Assembly (NCBI GenBank): GCA_902624015.1
Contig: CACNVV010000004.1
Location: forward strand, 1 to 64,000
DNA: 64,000 nucleotides
Direction of reading: 5' to 3'
From: an uncultured Pelagibacteraceae bacterium
Lineage (GTDB): Bacteria > Pseudomonadota > Alphaproteobacteria > Pelagibacterales > Pelagibacteraceae
The position numbers and the translations under genes were made by a program. Below, piece by piece: positions 43,968 to 53,952 of this stretch. Every line of letters begins with the position of its first letter. The stretch's first letter is position 1. The notes beneath the pieces are model-generated. The model did no database searches. It was given only the letters and a program-made list of their open reading frames with translations, and was not told where the DNA came from.

Positions 43968-44561
43968 ATGTTTAATGGAATAATTTATAACCAGGGTATT
44001 ATAACTAAAATTATTAAAAGACCTAAAGGTCTTAACATTTTTGTAAAAAGTAATATTAAAGTATCCAATAAAGACGTGGGTTTATCTGTTGCCTGCGATG
44101 GTGTCTGCCTAACTTTAATTTCATATAAATCTAAAATTATGGAATTTTATCTTTCAAAAGAAACGATAATTCGATCAAAATTCAAATTTTTAAAAATAAA
44201 AGATAAAATAAATTTAGAATTACCATTAAAATATGGGACAAAAATTTCAGGACATATTTGTCAAGGACATGTTGATACTGTTGGCAAAGTATTAAGTATT
44301 AAAAAAATAGATAAATCATTTCTTTTTGACTTTGATTTACCTAAAAAAGAAAGAAAACATTTAATAGAAAAAGCTTCCATTTGTGTGAATGGTATTTCTC
44401 TTACAATTTCAAAAGTAACTAAAAAAGGTTTCCAAATTTGGATTATCCCTCACACTTACAAAGAGACGAATTTATCAACTTTAAAAAAATCTAGTTTAGT
44501 TAATATAGAAATAGATATTTTGTCTAAATACGTTAGGAATTATTTTAATGATAAAAAATAA
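43968..44561 (+). CDS. ribE: Riboflavin synthase alpha
   Basis: MFNGIIYNQGIITK; VACDGVCLTLI; GHICQGHVDTVG; CVNGISLTI. Confidence 0.94.
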   Translation: MFNGIIYNQGIITKIIKRPKGLNIFVKSNIKVSNKDVGLSVACDGVCLTLISYKSKIMEFYLSKETIIRSKFKFLKIKDKINLELPLKYGTKISGHICQGHVDTVGKVLSIKKIDKSFLFDFDLPKKERKHLIEKASICVNGISLTISKVTKKGFQIWIIPHTYKETNLSTLKKSSLVNIEIDILSKYVRNYFNDKK

Positions 44562-45648
44562 TTTTGCGTCAATAGAGTCAATTATAAGCGTAGCCAAAAA
44601 AGGTGGTATGTTTATTTTAGTAGATGATGAAAAAAGAGAAAATGAAGGAGATTTAGTTATTTCAACATCAGACACAAATTCAAAGAACATTAACTTCATG
44701 GCAAAATACGGACGAGGCTTAATTTGTTTAGCCCTTGATTCACTTCAAGCAAAAAGATTAAATTTATCTTTAATGTCTCCAGTAAATCAATCAAGAAACA
44801 AGACGGCATTTACAATTTCTATTGAAGCAAAAAAAGGTATAACAACAGGCATATCTGCTAAAGATAGAGCGAAAACAATCAAAATTGCTTCAAAAAAAAA
44901 TGTAAATAAAAATGAGATTGTTTCACCTGGTCACGTGTTTCCAATTATAGCGAAAGATGGTGGAGTGCTTGTTAGAGCAGGGCACACTGAAGCCTCAGTT
45001 GATATATCTAAATTAGCAAAAAAAAATAACTCTGCAGTAATTTGTGAAATTATGAATGAAGACGGAACAATGGCCAAAGGTCAGGATTTATTTAATTTTG
45101 CAAAAAAACATAAATTAAAAATTGGAAAAATAGAAGATCTGATCGCATATAGACTAAAAAAAGAAAAGCTTATTAAACTTAAAAAGCAAAGCAAGATTGA
45201 TGTAAAAAATCAAAAATACAATATTAGAATTTATGAGAATCTTTTAGATGGCTCAGAACATTTTGCATTAATAAAAGGTAAAATAAAAAAAGGTATTACT
45301 CCAAGAGTAAGAGTAATTTCATCTAATGTCGTTCAAAACTATCTAATAAATCAATCACTTCCAAATTCATTTAACAAGACTTTAAATTATTTTAAAAAAT
45401 ATCAAAATTGTGTTTTAGTTTTTATCAAAGACTCAAATTTAAAATCAGTAACTCAGACTTTAAAAGATTATAAAAACAAAGACTTTTATAAGAAGGGAAA
45501 TGACAAGTTAATAAGAAATTATGGTATTGGAGCTCAAATTATTAAAGATTTAAAAATTAAAAACATGATATTAATCACCAAATCACCAAAAAAAGTTATT
45601 GGTCTTGATGGTTATGGTATAAAAATTACAAAACAGGAATTAATTTGA
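44548..45648 (+). CDS. ribB: 3,4-dihydroxy-2-butanone-4-phosphate synthase fused to degenerate GTP cyclohydrolase II domain
   Basis: FILVDDEKRENEGDLVI; RAGHTEASVDI; C-terminal NYGIGAQIIKDLKI but no Zn-Cys cluster. Confidence 0.9.
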   Translation: MIKNNFASIESIISVAKKGGMFILVDDEKRENEGDLVISTSDTNSKNINFMAKYGRGLICLALDSLQAKRLNLSLMSPVNQSRNKTAFTISIEAKKGITTGISAKDRAKTIKIASKKNVNKNEIVSPGHVFPIIAKDGGVLVRAGHTEASVDISKLAKKNNSAVICEIMNEDGTMAKGQDLFNFAKKHKLKIGKIEDLIAYRLKKEKLIKLKKQSKIDVKNQKYNIRIYENLLDGSEHFALIKGKIKKGITPRVRVISSNVVQNYLINQSLPNSFNKTLNYFKKYQNCVLVFIKDSNLKSVTQTLKDYKNKDFYKKGNDKLIRNYGIGAQIIKDLKIKNMILITKSPKKVIGLDGYGIKITKQELI

Positions 45649-46037
45649 TGAAAAAAAAATATTTAATTGTTGTAGCAGATTATTATAAAGATATTGCTGA
45701 TGGCTTAATAAGCAGTGCTTTAAAAATAATTCCAAAAAAAAATATAATAAAAATTATTAAAGTACCTGGTGCTTTTGAAATCCCAGTTACAATTTCTAAA
45801 AATTTAAAAAAATATGATGGTTTTTTAGCTTTAGGATGTGTAATTAAAGGTCAAACGCCTCACTTTGATTTTATTTCTCAAGCTTCAACGGATGCCATAA
45901 TGAAATTATCTATAGATAGTAAAAAACCAATTGGAAATGGAATAATTACCTGTCTTAATATGGCTCAAGCAAGAGCAAGAAGAAAAAAGGGTGCTGAAGC
46001 TGCAGAAGCTGTGATTTCAGTTTTGTCTCAAAAATGA
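45645..46037 (+). CDS. ribH: 6,7-dimethyl-8-ribityllumazine synthase
   Basis: KVPGAFEIPV; ALGCVIKGQTPHFDFIS. Confidence 0.95.
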   Translation: MMKKKYLIVVADYYKDIADGLISSALKIIPKKNIIKIIKVPGAFEIPVTISKNLKKYDGFLALGCVIKGQTPHFDFISQASTDAIMKLSIDSKKPIGNGIITCLNMAQARARRKKGAEAAEAVISVLSQK

Positions 46038-46438
46038 GAACTCATTTTAATGCAAAAAATAATCCTAGAGTTATAATTATTCAGAAATTATATGGTAAAT
46101 TTTATAATGAAGATGATGATTTAGATTTTCCAAAACACAGATTTAAAAAATTTATTAAAGATATTGTTTTAGGAACGATAGAAAGAAACGATCTTATTTT
46201 AGATGAATTAAATAATAAATTAGGTGATGAATTTGCATTTGAAAAATTAGACAAAGTTTTTCAAACAATTTTAAAAGCAGCAACTTATGAATTTATGTAT
46301 AAGCCAAATTTATCTATTAATATAATTATTAAAGAATATTTAAATTCATCTAATTTTTTTCTTGAAGATTCACAAACAAAGTATCTTAATGCTTTATTAG
46401 ACAACGTTGGAAAAAAATTAAGATCTAACAATGCATGA
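46034..46438 (+). CDS. nusB: Transcription antitermination protein NusB
   Basis: Small helical protein in the ribH-nusB-thiL slot; LKAATYEFMYKPNLSINIIIKEYL. Confidence 0.85.
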   Translation: MRTHFNAKNNPRVIIIQKLYGKFYNEDDDLDFPKHRFKKFIKDIVLGTIERNDLILDELNNKLGDEFAFEKLDKVFQTILKAATYEFMYKPNLSINIIIKEYLNSSNFFLEDSQTKYLNALLDNVGKKLRSNNA

Positions 46439-47390
46439 ATTTGATCTAATAAATAATTATTTTTTTAAAATAGCAAAAAAAAATAAATCTGCTCTTAATC
46501 TAAACGACGATGTTTTTTATGATAAAAAAAGAGGTGTCGTTATATCTGTTGATACGTACAATATTGGTACGCATTTTTATGATTTTAAATCTCCAGATTT
46601 AGTAATTAAAAAAATATTAAGGTCATCAATTTCTGATTTAATTTGTAAAGGGGTAACACCAAAGTTTTATTTTATTTGTGGTTCTGGTAATAAAAAAACA
46701 TTTACAAAAAATAATTTATATAAAATTTCAAAGTCACTTAAATCAGAACAAAATAAATTTAAAATAGATTTATGTGGAGGAGATACAACTTTTTCAAAAA
46801 AACTAAGTTTTACAATCACCTCATTAGGATATTCAAATAAAATAATTTATCGTAATAAAGCTAAAGCAAATGATGATATTTATGTGACTGGAAATTTAGG
46901 AGATAGTTATTTAGGACTTAAAGCATTAAGTAATAAAGTTAAATTTAAAAATAAAGACAAATTATTCTTTGTAGATAAATATTATAAACCAGAGTTACCT
47001 TTAAATTTAACAAAATATTTATTGAAATTTGCAAACAGCTCTATTGATGTTTCAGATGGATTAATTGATGATTTAGCAAAAATGATTAATAGACAAAGTT
47101 TATCATTTCACTTATTTGAGAATAAAATACCTGTTTCCAATAAATTGAGTAATTTAATTAAAAAACGAAGATTGAAGAAAATTAATCTAATTTCTAATGG
47201 AGATGATTATCAGGTATTATTTACTGCAGATATTAAGAAAGCTAGAATCATTCAAAAAGCTTCTAAAACAACTGGAATTAAAATAACTAAAATTGGTAAA
47301 ATTGTATCTGGAAAAGATAGATCTTTAATATTCAATAAAAAAGGCAAGCAAATACGAGCTAAATCCAAAGGTTATATTCATCGGTTTTAG
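46431..47390 (+). CDS. thiL: Thiamine-monophosphate kinase
   Basis: LNDDVFYDKKRGVVISVDTYN; GGDTTFSKKLSFTITSLG; SIDVSDGLIDDL. Confidence 0.92.
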   Translation: MHEFDLINNYFFKIAKKNKSALNLNDDVFYDKKRGVVISVDTYNIGTHFYDFKSPDLVIKKILRSSISDLICKGVTPKFYFICGSGNKKTFTKNNLYKISKSLKSEQNKFKIDLCGGDTTFSKKLSFTITSLGYSNKIIYRNKAKANDDIYVTGNLGDSYLGLKALSNKVKFKNKDKLFFVDKYYKPELPLNLTKYLLKFANSSIDVSDGLIDDLAKMINRQSLSFHLFENKIPVSNKLSNLIKKRRLKKINLISNGDDYQVLFTADIKKARIIQKASKTTGIKITKIGKIVSGKDRSLIFNKKGKQIRAKSKGYIHRF

Positions 47391-47400
47391 AAGTTAATCG

Positions 47401-47428
47401 TTGTCTTTTCTATCTTTTTTTGTATTGT
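47401..47428 (+). promoter_or_regulatory. Candidate promoter of hppA
   Basis: TTGTCT, 16-nt spacer, TATTGT in the thiL-hppA gap. Confidence 0.45.
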
Positions 47429-47468
47429 GCGGGCTAAAAAATTTAACAACCAACAACTTAAGGTTAAT

Positions 47469-49574
47469 ATGAGCGGAACAGTCGAAACAATACTATTATA
47501 CACAATTGGAGCTGGTTTATTATCTATCGTTTATGGATTTTTAACTGGTAAAAACATTCTTAATTCAAGTGCAGGAAATGCAAAAATGCAAGATATTGCA
47601 TCTGCAATTCAAATTGGTGCAAAAGCATATTTAGCAAGACAATACAAAACTATTGCTATTGTTGGTGCTGTAGTTTTAGTAATTGTGAGTATTGCATTTA
47701 GTCCACTAGTAGGTCTTGGTTATTTAATTGGTGCTGCTCTATCAGGTATTGCAGGTTACGTTGGCATGTTAGTTTCTGTAGAAGCTAACGTACGAACAGC
47801 AGAAGCATCTAGAAAAGGCTTAGCTCAAGGTCTATCCGTTGCATTTAAATCTGGTGCTGTAACTGGAATGTTGGTTGCCGGTCTGGCGCTATTATCTATA
47901 GCTGTTTATTATTATATATTATTGAAATTTAATGTTGATGAAAGAGAAATTGTAAATGCTTTAGTTGCATTAGGTTTTGGTGCTTCCCTAATTTCTATCT
48001 TTGCAAGATTAGGTGGTGGAATTTTTACAAAAGGTGCAGATGTTGGTGCTGATTTAGTTGGAAAAGTTGAGGCTGGAATTCCAGAAGATGATCCTAGAAA
48101 CCCTGCTGTAATTGCAGATAACGTTGGTGATAACGTAGGAGATTGTGCTGGTATGGCTGCTGACTTGTTTGAAACTTATGCAGTTACAATTGTTGCAACA
48201 ATGGTATTATCTTCAATTTTCTTTGTTGGTGATCTTAATATGATGATCTACCCTTTGTCTATTGGTGCAGCATGTTTGTTAACATCTATTATTGGAACAT
48301 TTTTCGTTAAACTTGGAAAAAGTAACAACGTTATGAATGCTTTGTATAAAGGATTTGTTGTTTCTGCAGTAGCTTCTTTAATAATATTATGGCCTGTTAC
48401 AGATCAAGTAATTGGTTTTACAAATGAATATACAGTAAATGATAAAACTTTTAATGGAATGGATTTATACTATTGTGGTGTAATAGGGCTAGTTATCACT
48501 GGACTATTAATCTGGATTACTGAATACTATACAGGAACAAGTTATAGACCGGTTAAATCTGTTGCATTATCATCAACAACTGGTCATGGTACTAACGTTA
48601 TTCAAGGTTTGGCCGTTTCTATGGAAGCAACTGCTATCCCTGCATTAATAATTGTTGCCGGTATTCTTATTACAAATTCTATTGCTGGACTTTTCGGTAT
48701 TGCTATTGCAGTAACTACTATGCTTGCTTTAGCAGGGATGGTTGTTGCTTTAGACGCTTATGGACCAGTTACTGATAATGCTGGGGGTATTGCTGAAATG
48801 TCTAATCTTGATAAGAAAGTTAGAAAAACAACAGACGCTTTAGATGCAGTAGGAAACACAACTAAAGCTGTAACAAAAGGTTATGCAATTGGTTCTGCTG
48901 GTTTAGGAGCTTTAGTTTTATTCGCTGCTTACACTGAAGACATCAAACATTTTTCAAAAGAAGCAGGATCTGCATTAGAAGGTATCGTAGTAACTTTTGA
49001 TTTATCAAATCCTTATGTAGTAGTTGGATTATTAATTGGTGGAATGTTGCCTTATCTTTTTGGTTCAATGGGAATGCAAGCTGTTGGAAGAGCAGGTGGG
49101 GCAGTAGTTGTGGAGGTCAGAAGGCAATTTAAAAAATTCCCTGGTATTATGAAAAGAAAACAAAAACCTGATTATGCTAAATTAGTAGATTTGCTTACTG
49201 TAGCTGCTATTAAAGAAATGATTATACCTTCGCTATTACCAGTTTTATCTCCAGTTGTTTTATATTTTATAATTCTATCAATTGGTGGACAAGTTGCTGC
49301 ACTAGCTGCAGTTGGTGCAATGTTACTTGGTGTTATTATTACTGGTTTGTTTGTTGCAGTATCAATGACTGCAGGAGGTGGTGCTTGGGATAATGCAAAA
49401 AAGTATATTGAGGATGGAAATCATGGAGGAAAAGGTTCAGAGGCACATAAGGCTGCTGTAACAGGTGATACTGTTGGGGATCCTTATAAAGATACAGCTG
49501 GACCCGCTGTAAATCCAATGATTAAAATTACAAATATTGTTGCTTTATTACTTCTAGCTGTTATCGCTTCCTAA
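47469..49574 (+). CDS. hppA: Membrane-bound proton-translocating pyrophosphatase, K+-independent type signature
   Basis: [67 protein letters not shown]; start chosen at [10 protein letters not shown]. Confidence 0.97.
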   Translation: MSGTVETILLYTIGAGLLSIVYGFLTGKNILNSSAGNAKMQDIASAIQIGAKAYLARQYKTIAIVGAVVLVIVSIAFSPLVGLGYLIGAALSGIAGYVGMLVSVEANVRTAEASRKGLAQGLSVAFKSGAVTGMLVAGLALLSIAVYYYILLKFNVDEREIVNALVALGFGASLISIFARLGGGIFTKGADVGADLVGKVEAGIPEDDPRNPAVIADNVGDNVGDCAGMAADLFETYAVTIVATMVLSSIFFVGDLNMMIYPLSIGAACLLTSIIGTFFVKLGKSNNVMNALYKGFVVSAVASLIILWPVTDQVIGFTNEYTVNDKTFNGMDLYYCGVIGLVITGLLIWITEYYTGTSYRPVKSVALSSTTGHGTNVIQGLAVSMEATAIPALIIVAGILITNSIAGLFGIAIAVTTMLALAGMVVALDAYGPVTDNAGGIAEMSNLDKKVRKTTDALDAVGNTTKAVTKGYAIGSAGLGALVLFAAYTEDIKHFSKEAGSALEGIVVTFDLSNPYVVVGLLIGGMLPYLFGSMGMQAVGRAGGAVVVEVRRQFKKFPGIMKRKQKPDYAKLVDLLTVAAIKEMIIPSLLPVLSPVVLYFIILSIGGQVAALAAVGAMLLGVIITGLFVAVSMTAGGGAWDNAKKYIEDGNHGGKGSEAHKAAVTGDTVGDPYKDTAGPAVNPMIKITNIVALLLLAVIAS

Positions 49575-50046
49575 TTTCTTTACGTCTTTTGGCCCTCTTT
49601 CCAAGAGGGTCATCGATTTTTTGTCTCATACTCGACAAGAATTCGTAGATAAAAGTATTTTTTTCAAAGCCTGATTGTGTTGTTGCTTCAGTAATTTTTA
49701 TATTTTCCATGTCATTTTTATTATAAAAATTTTTTTTTTTAAGTATTCCGTATTTATCAATTTCTAAAACCAAAATATCATTTTTATAAATTTTCATTTT
49801 ACCAAAATTTTTAATTGATGATTGAGTTTGTTTTCTCTCTATATATATCCATACATCATTATCAAATTTACTTGTTACAGGTGGATTCCCTAAGATTTTT
49901 TCAATATCATTTGTATTTGTTTTGTTTTCGACAAGTAATTTTTCTTTTTTTTCTAAAGATGGAACCCCATGGTGTTTGACTACTGGTTTAAAAGTACAAT
50001 TTGTAACTATTAATGAAAAAAAAATTATATATAATATTTTGTGCAT
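49561..50046 (-). CDS. bamE: BamE/SmpA-OmlA-like outer membrane assembly lipoprotein
   Basis: Signal peptide with Cys (SLIVTNCTF); [28 protein letters not shown]. Confidence 0.8.
   Translation of the reverse strand: MHKILYIIFFSLIVTNCTFKPVVKHHGVPSLEKKEKLLVENKTNTNDIEKILGNPPVTSKFDNDVWIYIERKQTQSSIKNFGKMKIYKNDILVLEIDKYGILKKKNFYNKNDMENIKITEATTQSGFEKNTFIYEFLSSMRQKIDDPLGKRAKRRKEIRKR
49591..49622 (+). terminator. Candidate intrinsic terminator of hppA, embedded in the 3' end of bamE
   Basis: GGCCCTCTT-TCC-AAGAGGGTC (9-bp stem, 3-nt loop) followed by a T-rich run. Confidence 0.55.
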
Positions 50047-50512
50047 GAATAAAAAATATCTTTACATTTATAACAATTTAATAAATTTCACTAGAAATAA
50101 AGATTTATACAAACATCTTAATAGAAAGGATATTTTTTCTGATAGATTAACCTTATTTTTGCTCCATTTTTCTTTCTTTTTAAAGAATTTCAAAAATTCG
50201 AATAATAAGAAAATTTTACAAGAAATCTATGATTTTAATTTTAGACAATTAGAATTAAGCATAAGAGAAATTGGATATGGTGATCAGTCTATTAATAAAA
50301 AAATGAAAGACTATATCAATTTGTTTCACTCAATGGTTTCAGAAATTCATTTTTGGGAAAAACTTAATAAAGAGGAAAAAATCAAAAAAATTTCACTCTT
50401 TTTAAGCGATTTTCAAAATATTGATTATTTTCTTGAATATTTTGATAGATTTAATGAAAATTTATCAAAAAAAACTTTGAATTCTTATTTAAAAAGTGTA
50501 AGTAACCCATAA
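50045..50512 (+). CDS. Ubiquinol-cytochrome c chaperone family protein
   Basis: [44 protein letters not shown] resembles the UBCC domain; start at MNKKYLY. Confidence 0.75.
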   Translation: MNKKYLYIYNNLINFTRNKDLYKHLNRKDIFSDRLTLFLLHFSFFLKNFKNSNNKKILQEIYDFNFRQLELSIREIGYGDQSINKKMKDYINLFHSMVSEIHFWEKLNKEEKIKKISLFLSDFQNIDYFLEYFDRFNENLSKKTLNSYLKSVSNP

Positions 50513-50514
50513 TT

Positions 50515-50697
50515 ATGGCAGTACCAAAGCGAAAACAAACTCCTTCCAGAACCGGAATGAGAAGGGCTCAGACGATGAAGTTTTCAACTAAAAATATAGT
50601 TGAGGACAAAAAATCAGGTGAATATAGACTTTCTCACCACCTAGACCTTAAAACAGGTATGTATAAGGGAAGACAAGTTTTAGACCCAAAAGAATAG
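50515..50697 (+). CDS. rpmF: 50S ribosomal protein L32
   Basis: [19 protein letters not shown]. Confidence 0.96.
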   Translation: MAVPKRKQTPSRTGMRRAQTMKFSTKNIVEDKKSGEYRLSHHLDLKTGMYKGRQVLDPKE

Positions 50698-50716
50698 TAT
50701 ATAATAATCTATAAAA

Positions 50717-51718
50717 ATGTCAGATATGATAAAAATTGCAGTTGATGCAATGGGAGGTGATGGATCACCAAAAAAAATAATAGATGGTATTATTTTTAAT
50801 CATTCTACAAATAAAAATAATTTTTTTAAAATTTTTGGAGATAAAAATAAAATTGATCCCTTAATTAAAGGAAAATTATCTGCTGAATTTTTTGAATTAA
50901 TTCATACAGAAAAAAAAATTGAAAGCACTGATAGCCCTCTAGAGGGTGCAAAAAGAGGTAAAGATACAAGTATGTGGCTTGCTATTCAAAGTGTTAAAGA
51001 TAAAGAAACAGACATTGTTATATCGGCGGGAAATACAGGAGCATTATTAGTTGTATCAAAATTGAATTTAAAAATGATAGAAAATATCGATAAACCTGCG
51101 CTGTCTGCCTTATGGCCAAACAAAAAAGGAATGAGTGTTGTATTAGATTTAGGTGCAAATATAGAGTGTAGTTCAAAAAATTTATTAGACTTTTCAATTA
51201 TGGGAGCCTCTTTGTACACTTCACTATATCCTAATGATAAACCTAATGTTGCTTTACTAAATATTGGTTCAGAAGAATTAAAAGGAAACGAGACTATCAA
51301 AGAAACTTATCAATTATTAAATGAAAAAAATTCAAATAATTATAATTTTGCAGGATACATAGAAGGAAACCATCTTATGGATGGAGAGGTAAATGTTATT
51401 GTTTCTGATGGTTTTACAGGAAATGTAGCCCTAAAAACTGCAGAGGGAACTGCAAATTTTATAACTAGTGAATTAAAAAAAGCAATGACTGGTACATTTA
51501 TAGGTAAAATTTCATCTTTGTTAAATATATCAAACTTAAAAAAGTTTAAGAAAAGACTAGATCCAAGATTATACAATGGAGCTATTTTTATTGGCTTAGA
51601 CTCTCCAGTAGTTAAAAGTCATGGAGGGACTGATTATATTGGTTTTTCAAACTCCTTAGATGTTTGTCATAGAATTGTAAAAGGTAATTTGATAGAAAAG
51701 ATAAAGCAAAACATTTAA
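50717..51718 (+). CDS. plsX: Phosphate acyltransferase PlsX
   Basis: IAVDAMGGDGSPKKIIDG; VSAGNTGALL; VSDGFTGNVALKTAEG. Confidence 0.95.
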   Translation: MSDMIKIAVDAMGGDGSPKKIIDGIIFNHSTNKNNFFKIFGDKNKIDPLIKGKLSAEFFELIHTEKKIESTDSPLEGAKRGKDTSMWLAIQSVKDKETDIVISAGNTGALLVVSKLNLKMIENIDKPALSALWPNKKGMSVVLDLGANIECSSKNLLDFSIMGASLYTSLYPNDKPNVALLNIGSEELKGNETIKETYQLLNEKNSNNYNFAGYIEGNHLMDGEVNVIVSDGFTGNVALKTAEGTANFITSELKKAMTGTFIGKISSLLNISNLKKFKKRLDPRLYNGAIFIGLDSPVVKSHGGTDYIGFSNSLDVCHRIVKGNLIEKIKQNI

Positions 51719-51719
51719 T

Positions 51720-52028
51720 ATGAGAATTAATTTAACTAAAAAAGACTTAGTTAATTTGGTTTATATGCAGCTTGGATTTTCAAAACAAATATCAGAGAAT
51801 TTAATTGAAGATTTTTTATCAACGATCGTATCTAATATTAAAGAGGAAAAAAAATTAAAATTATCTAAATTTGGTACTTTTTCTATCAGACAAAAAAAAT
51901 CTAGAATTGGGAGAAACCCTAAAACTAAAGAAACAAAAGTAATTTCAAGCAGAGATGTTGTGTTATTTAAACCATCAAAAGAATTTAAAGAATTTGTTAA
52001 TTTGAAGGATGATGGAAAAATCAGATAG
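51720..52028 (+). CDS. ihfA: Integration host factor alpha
   Basis: LTKKDLVNLVY; LSKFGTFSIRQKKSRIGRNPKT. Confidence 0.9.
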   Translation: MRINLTKKDLVNLVYMQLGFSKQISENLIEDFLSTIVSNIKEEKKLKLSKFGTFSIRQKKSRIGRNPKTKETKVISSRDVVLFKPSKEFKEFVNLKDDGKIR

Positions 52029-52395
52029 CGCATACAAAACTATTGGTGAAGTAGCTAAAATATTAAATCTAAAATCTAATGATAAAGGAGCTTTACCTAC
52101 ACATGTAATTAGATTTTGGGAAACTCAATTTAAACAAATTAAACCAAAGATATTAAATTCAAATAGGAGATATTATGATGAGAAAACAATATATCTCCTA
52201 AAAAAAGTTAAATTTTTACTTAAAGATCAAGGTATGACAATAAATGGTGTAAAAAAAATATTAAATAATGAAGATTCTTTAAAGCTTGACGAAATTGCAG
52301 ATAAATCTATAAGAACTGAAAATTTAAAAAATAAGTTAATAAAAATTTCAAATAAATTAAAAGAACTTAAAAATGGCAAAAAAAACACACGTTAA
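52009..52395 (+). CDS. MerR-family transcriptional regulator
   Basis: YKTIGEVAKILNL...THVIRFWETQFKQIKP...NRRYYDEKTIYLLKKVKFLLKDQGMTINGVKKIL. Confidence 0.88.
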   Translation: MMEKSDSAYKTIGEVAKILNLKSNDKGALPTHVIRFWETQFKQIKPKILNSNRRYYDEKTIYLLKKVKFLLKDQGMTINGVKKILNNEDSLKLDEIADKSIRTENLKNKLIKISNKLKELKNGKKNTR

Positions 52396-52564
52396 AGTAA
52401 GAATGGTTCCTGAGGCTAAACCAGATAGTCCTTATTTCTACTATGTTAAAAAACCTGCTGGTGGTGAAAAAGCTAAAGTAAAACTTTCAGCAAAAAAATA
52501 CAACCCAGACACAAGAAAACACGAAATGTTTGTGGAAAAAAAGCTCCCTCCACATAGCAAATAA
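52373..52564 (+). CDS. rpmG: 50S ribosomal protein L33
   Basis: MAKKTHVKVRM...FYYVKK...KLSAKKYNPDTRKHEMFVEKK. Confidence 0.85.
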   Translation: MAKKTHVKVRMVPEAKPDSPYFYYVKKPAGGEKAKVKLSAKKYNPDTRKHEMFVEKKLPPHSK

Positions 52565-52855
52565 TTATTTTTTCTTAAAGTTTCTCTTTTCAAAATCGAT
52601 ATAAGACAAAATCATATTCTTCCATATACGATTAGTAATTTTAGGATCAATCTTTAATTTTTTTGATTTTGATTGAATTTTTTTAAGTATAAAATTGATA
52701 CGCTTTTTATCTACAATTTCTTTCTTAAATTCTTTAAGTTTTAAAACTTCTTTAACCAGATTTGTTCTATATTTAATCAAGGATAACAATTTATTATCTA
52801 ATTTATCTAACTTAGATCTTATTATTTCTAGTTTTTTTTTGTTTTTAGGCGACAT
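52565..52855 (-). CDS. Chorismate mutase-like protein (AroQ type)
   Basis: IRSKLDKLDNKLLSLIKYRTNLVKEVLKLKE helical pattern. Confidence 0.75.
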   Translation of the reverse strand: MSPKNKKKLEIIRSKLDKLDNKLLSLIKYRTNLVKEVLKLKEFKKEIVDKKRINFILKKIQSKSKKLKIDPKITNRIWKNMILSYIDFEKRNFKKK

Positions 52856-52898
52856 TTAATTTATTGGTTTAATTAATAATTATTATATTTATCTAATC

Positions 52899-53924
52899 AT
52901 GTACAGTCAGAATTATTCTTTAAATTCTCAATTAAAAATGTGGATGATCACTTTGTTAACGATGATCATGCTTATAATTTTAGTAGGAGGCTTAACCAGA
53001 TTAACAGACTCAGGCCTATCCATTACTACTTGGGAACTTTTTGTTGGTATATTACCTCCTTTAACAAGTGATAAATGGATAGAATATTTTAATCTTTATA
53101 AAGCAATTCCAGAATACAAAGAGCAAAATTTTAATATGACTTTAAATGAATTTAAAATTATTTTTTGGTGGGAATGGGTGCATCGTCAATTGGGTAGATT
53201 AATTGGTTTAACAGTTCTTTTTCCAATGATCTATTTTACAATTAAAAATGGTTTTTGGATTTTAAAAGAATATTCAATTATTTTTTTCTTAGTATGTTTT
53301 CAAGGATTTATTGGATGGTACATGGTATCAAGTGGATTAATTGATAGAATTGATGTTAGTCATTATAGATTATCACTACACTTAGTTACAGCTTTTATCA
53401 TTTTGTCTATAGTTTTTTGGAAATATTTAAGTCTAACTAATATAAAAATTAATGATATTAATATTCAATTAAACCCAATTAAATTTTTTCTTTTATTGTT
53501 ATTTTTACAATTAATAATTGGAGCATTTGTATCTGGGATGGATGCAGGAAAAATTTATAATACTTGGCCTTTAATGGGCTCATCATATTTCCCAGATGAT
53601 AGTGTAATCAATGATTTGTTTAATCTAACTGTATTTGATGATCAATCACTTGTTCAATTTATTCATAGAAATTTAGCATATTTAATTGTCATAATATATT
53701 TTTACATGCTTTATTTTGTTTTAAAAAATGGAAATATAAATTTAAGAATTCCAATTTTCATTATTGGAATTTCTTTATTGTTTCAAATTGTTTTGGGAGT
53801 TCTTACAATTTTATCTGGAGTAAAAATAATTTATGCATCTCTACACCAGATAAATTCTATTTTAATAATACTTTCAACATTGTATTTTCTTTATATTGTA
53901 AAATATAAAGAGCCCAATTATTAG
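52899..53924 (+). CDS. ctaA: Heme A synthase
   Basis: LVGGLTRLTDSGLSITTWELFVGILPP; EWVHRQLGRLIGL; VQFIHRNLAYL. Confidence 0.94.
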   Translation: MYSQNYSLNSQLKMWMITLLTMIMLIILVGGLTRLTDSGLSITTWELFVGILPPLTSDKWIEYFNLYKAIPEYKEQNFNMTLNEFKIIFWWEWVHRQLGRLIGLTVLFPMIYFTIKNGFWILKEYSIIFFLVCFQGFIGWYMVSSGLIDRIDVSHYRLSLHLVTAFIILSIVFWKYLSLTNIKINDINIQLNPIKFFLLLLFLQLIIGAFVSGMDAGKIYNTWPLMGSSYFPDDSVINDLFNLTVFDDQSLVQFIHRNLAYLIVIIYFYMLYFVLKNGNINLRIPIFIIGISLLFQIVLGVLTILSGVKIIYASLHQINSILIILSTLYFLYIVKYKEPNY

Positions 53925-53952
53925 TTCCTATTTGTAGACATTAAAACTCAAA

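Noticed and set aside
49922-50044. N-terminal extension of the plus-strand chaperone-like ORF antisense to bamE
   Set aside because: Homology-like region begins at MNKKYLY (50045); the upstream part is a mirror of bamE coding sequence
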